DNA of 6,991 nt, from assembly GCA_900552365.1 (NCBI GenBank), contig URZP01000070.1, positions 1 through 6,991 on the forward strand, given 5' to 3'. This DNA comes from an uncultured Coriobacteriaceae bacterium (GTDB taxonomy: Bacteria > Actinomycetota > Coriobacteriia > Coriobacteriales > Eggerthellaceae). Numbering within the stretch: the first letter of the stretch is position 1; each line of letters opens with the position of its first letter. The notes beneath the pieces are model-generated. The model searched no databases, was not told the origin of the DNA, and saw only the letters and a program-made list of their open reading frames with translations. The position numbers and the translations under genes were made by a program. Of this stretch, positions 5,892-6,991 are shown one piece after another.

Positions 5892-6680
5892 TTAAAACAA
5901 TGACTCCTGCATGAACGAGGTGCAGAAAGACGCGCGATGAATAGGCGAAAGGCCATGTTGCTTGATTGCGGCAATATGCTTCGCCGAACCATAACCTTTG
6001 CAGTCTTCAAGGTCATACTGGGGATATTCGACTGCATAACGAGTCATCAAAGCATCCCTCTCGACTTTAGCCACAATGGAAGCGGCAGCAATGGAAGCGC
6101 ATCGCGCATCGCCCTTGATGACGTTCACCTCGCGTTTATCGAGGTGCATTGCATTGCCGTCCAGCAAGACGACATCGACCTCGATGCCCGCCTTCTCGAT
6201 CTGGGCGATGGCAGAGGAGAAAGCGCGACGCAGTGACGCCGTCATGCCAATGGAGTCAATGACGTCAGGCTCGACATACTGCACGGTCCAAGCGATCGCC
6301 GTTTGACGAACCTGGTCGGCGATCTCCTCGCGCTTTGCAGGCGAAAGCTGTTTCGAGTCGTTTAAACCCTGGATGTGCGGCTCATCCGGCAAAACAACTC
6401 CGCCAACAGCCAAAGGACCAGCGATAGAACCACGACCAACTTCATCAAGCCCCAGAACAACTCTTCCCCCGTGTTCCTTGGCGATTGATTCTTGAAAGGA
6501 ATACAAGCCGTCCAATCGTGTAATCTCGGCTCGCTGCGCCTCAAGACGACGCCTCGTGGACTCAACCGCACTGCGAACGCCCTTTCGCGTGTCTGCCGAC
6601 AGGGAACGCTCAAGCACCGCGAACGATTCATCGTTAGCCTGAAGAAGCATCTGCTTGATTTCTTGTACGGTTGCGGCCAT
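5892..6680 (-). CDS. rnhB: Ribonuclease HII
   Basis: RNase HII cuts the RNA strand of RNA-DNA hybrids and removes single ribonucleotides from DNA. The 262 residues carry the catalytic set D79 and E80 in GLDEVGRGSIAGPLAVG, D174 in LLDGNAM, and D191 in KGDARCASIAAASIVAKVERD. G82-R83-G84 and Y230 in KGYGS are the ribonucleotide-recognition elements. About 70 residues precede the catalytic domain (QEIKQMLL..., then a helical, arginine-rich segment), as in Bacillus-type RNase HII (255 residues) and unlike the short E. coli form. The ATG at 6680 has an excellent Shine-Dalgarno, AGGAGG, seven bases upstream. rnhB lies between two terminators, so it is either its own transcription unit or fed by read-through from rplS; no clear promoter is visible in 6681-6742. 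Confidence 0.96.
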   Translation of the reverse strand: MAATVQEIKQMLLQANDESFAVLERSLSADTRKGVRSAVESTRRRLEAQRAEITRLDGLYSFQESIAKEHGGRVVLGLDEVGRGSIAGPLAVGGVVLPDEPHIQGLNDSKQLSPAKREEIADQVRQTAIAWTVQYVEPDVIDSIGMTASLRRAFSSAIAQIEKAGIEVDVVLLDGNAMHLDKREVNVIKGDARCASIAAASIVAKVERDALMTRYAVEYPQYDLEDCKGYGSAKHIAAIKQHGLSPIHRASFCTSFMQESLF

Positions 6681-6687
6681 CGCGGGC

Positions 6688-6693
6688 CCTCCT
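6688..6693 (-). promoter_or_regulatory. Ribosome binding site of rnhB
   Basis: A perfect AGGAGG on the minus strand, seven bases before the ATG at 6680. It sets the start and argues against an in-frame TTG at 6713 that would add 11 residues. Confidence 0.85.
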
Positions 6694-6742
6694 GAAACAA
6701 AACGGTCAAACAAGTTGGAACAGCAAAAGCCATGTTACAACG

Positions 6743-6770
6743 AAAAAAGCCCGCGCGAGAGCACGGGCTT
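6743..6770 (-). terminator. Strong rho-independent terminator after rplS
   Basis: On the minus strand AAGCCCGTGC and GCGCGGGCTT form ten pairs (one U-G wobble) around a TCTC loop, and the stem runs into six Ts (6748-6743). It starts 21 bases after the rplS stop codon. The structure is close to ideal, so most rplS transcripts should end before rnhB. Confidence 0.92.
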
Positions 6771-6791
6771 TGAGCAATTGAGCCAAAAGGC

Positions 6792-6991
6792 TTAGCGGAA
6801 GGACTTCTCCTTGATCTTAGCAGCCTTGCCAACCTTGTCGCGGAGGTAGTAGAGCTTTGCGCGACGAACCTTGCCCTCGCGCACGACCTCGATACGGTCG
6901 ATCTTCGGGGCATGAACGGGGCACCTACCCTCACCGCCGACAGAGAAGCTCACCTTCCGCACGGTGAACGTCTCCCCCCCCCTCTCGCCGT
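6792..6991 (-). CDS. rplS: 50S ribosomal protein L19, C-terminal part
   Basis: The last 65 codons of rplS, cut by the right window edge. L19 sits at the interface of the ribosomal subunits near the 30S contact. The signatures are ETFTVRKVSF (about residues 6-15 of the fragment) and PVHAPKIDRIEVVREGKVRRAKLYYLRDKVGKAAKIKEK up to the end, all typical of the family. Two parts are odd. The block usually reading like SFGVGVERTFPVH is SFSVGGEGRCPVH, and upstream of ETF the codons include a run of nine Gs (minus strand, 6982-6974) giving R-G-G. These lie close to the window edge and may be sequence errors rather than biology. rplS followed by rnhB is common, often with lepB or ylqF between; neither is present here. 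Confidence 0.95.
   Translation of the reverse strand, partial: GERGGETFTVRKVSFSVGGEGRCPVHAPKIDRIEVVREGKVRRAKLYYLRDKVGKAAKIKEKSFR

Overview
The window looks like a housekeeping segment of an actinobacterial chromosome, most likely class Coriobacteriia (Eggerthellaceae-like). Three things suggest this: a moderate GC content (about 55-57% by eye in the genes), the order rplS-rnhB-yraN-comM-dprA seen in actinobacteria, and the coupling of trmFO with a Xer recombinase gene, which is more typical of Firmicutes. The taxonomic call is an inference; no rRNA is present. All supported genes are on the minus strand, so transcription runs from the right edge to the left.

Region by region, in transcription order. 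6991-6792: the 3' part of rplS (ribosomal protein L19), closed by a strong terminator at 6770-6743. 6680-5892: rnhB (RNase HII), closed by a second terminator at 5865-5826. 5674-3760: yraN (UPF0102 nuclease-fold protein) and comM (MCM/AAA-type branch-migration helicase). 3758-2835: dprA (RecA loader in transformation). 2767-364: trmFO (tRNA U54 methyltransferase) and a tyrosine recombinase of the XerC/XerD type. 363-1: a non-coding stretch with one or two probable terminators for the upstream operon. It then holds a LexA/SOS-box-like palindrome touching a -10-like hexamer, a cUUCGg hairpin, and what may be the first 11 codons of a further minus-strand gene cut off by the window edge.

The genes form a genome-maintenance group: RNA-DNA hybrid removal (RnhB), a putative nuclease (YraN), branch migration (ComM), RecA loading on incoming ssDNA (DprA) and chromosome dimer resolution (Xer), beside translation genes (rplS, trmFO). 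The yraN/comM, comM/dprA and trmFO/xer junctions each have exactly one base between stop and start. The first two share the module GGT-GAY-TGA-N-GTG, in which the last two codons of one gene also act as the ribosome binding site of the next.

I see no clearly new multi-gene system, mobile element, CRISPR array or tRNA. The observations most worth following are the SOS-box-like site at the left edge, the shared stop/start module, and unusual L19 residues with a nine-base homopolymer at the right edge, which may be sequence error.
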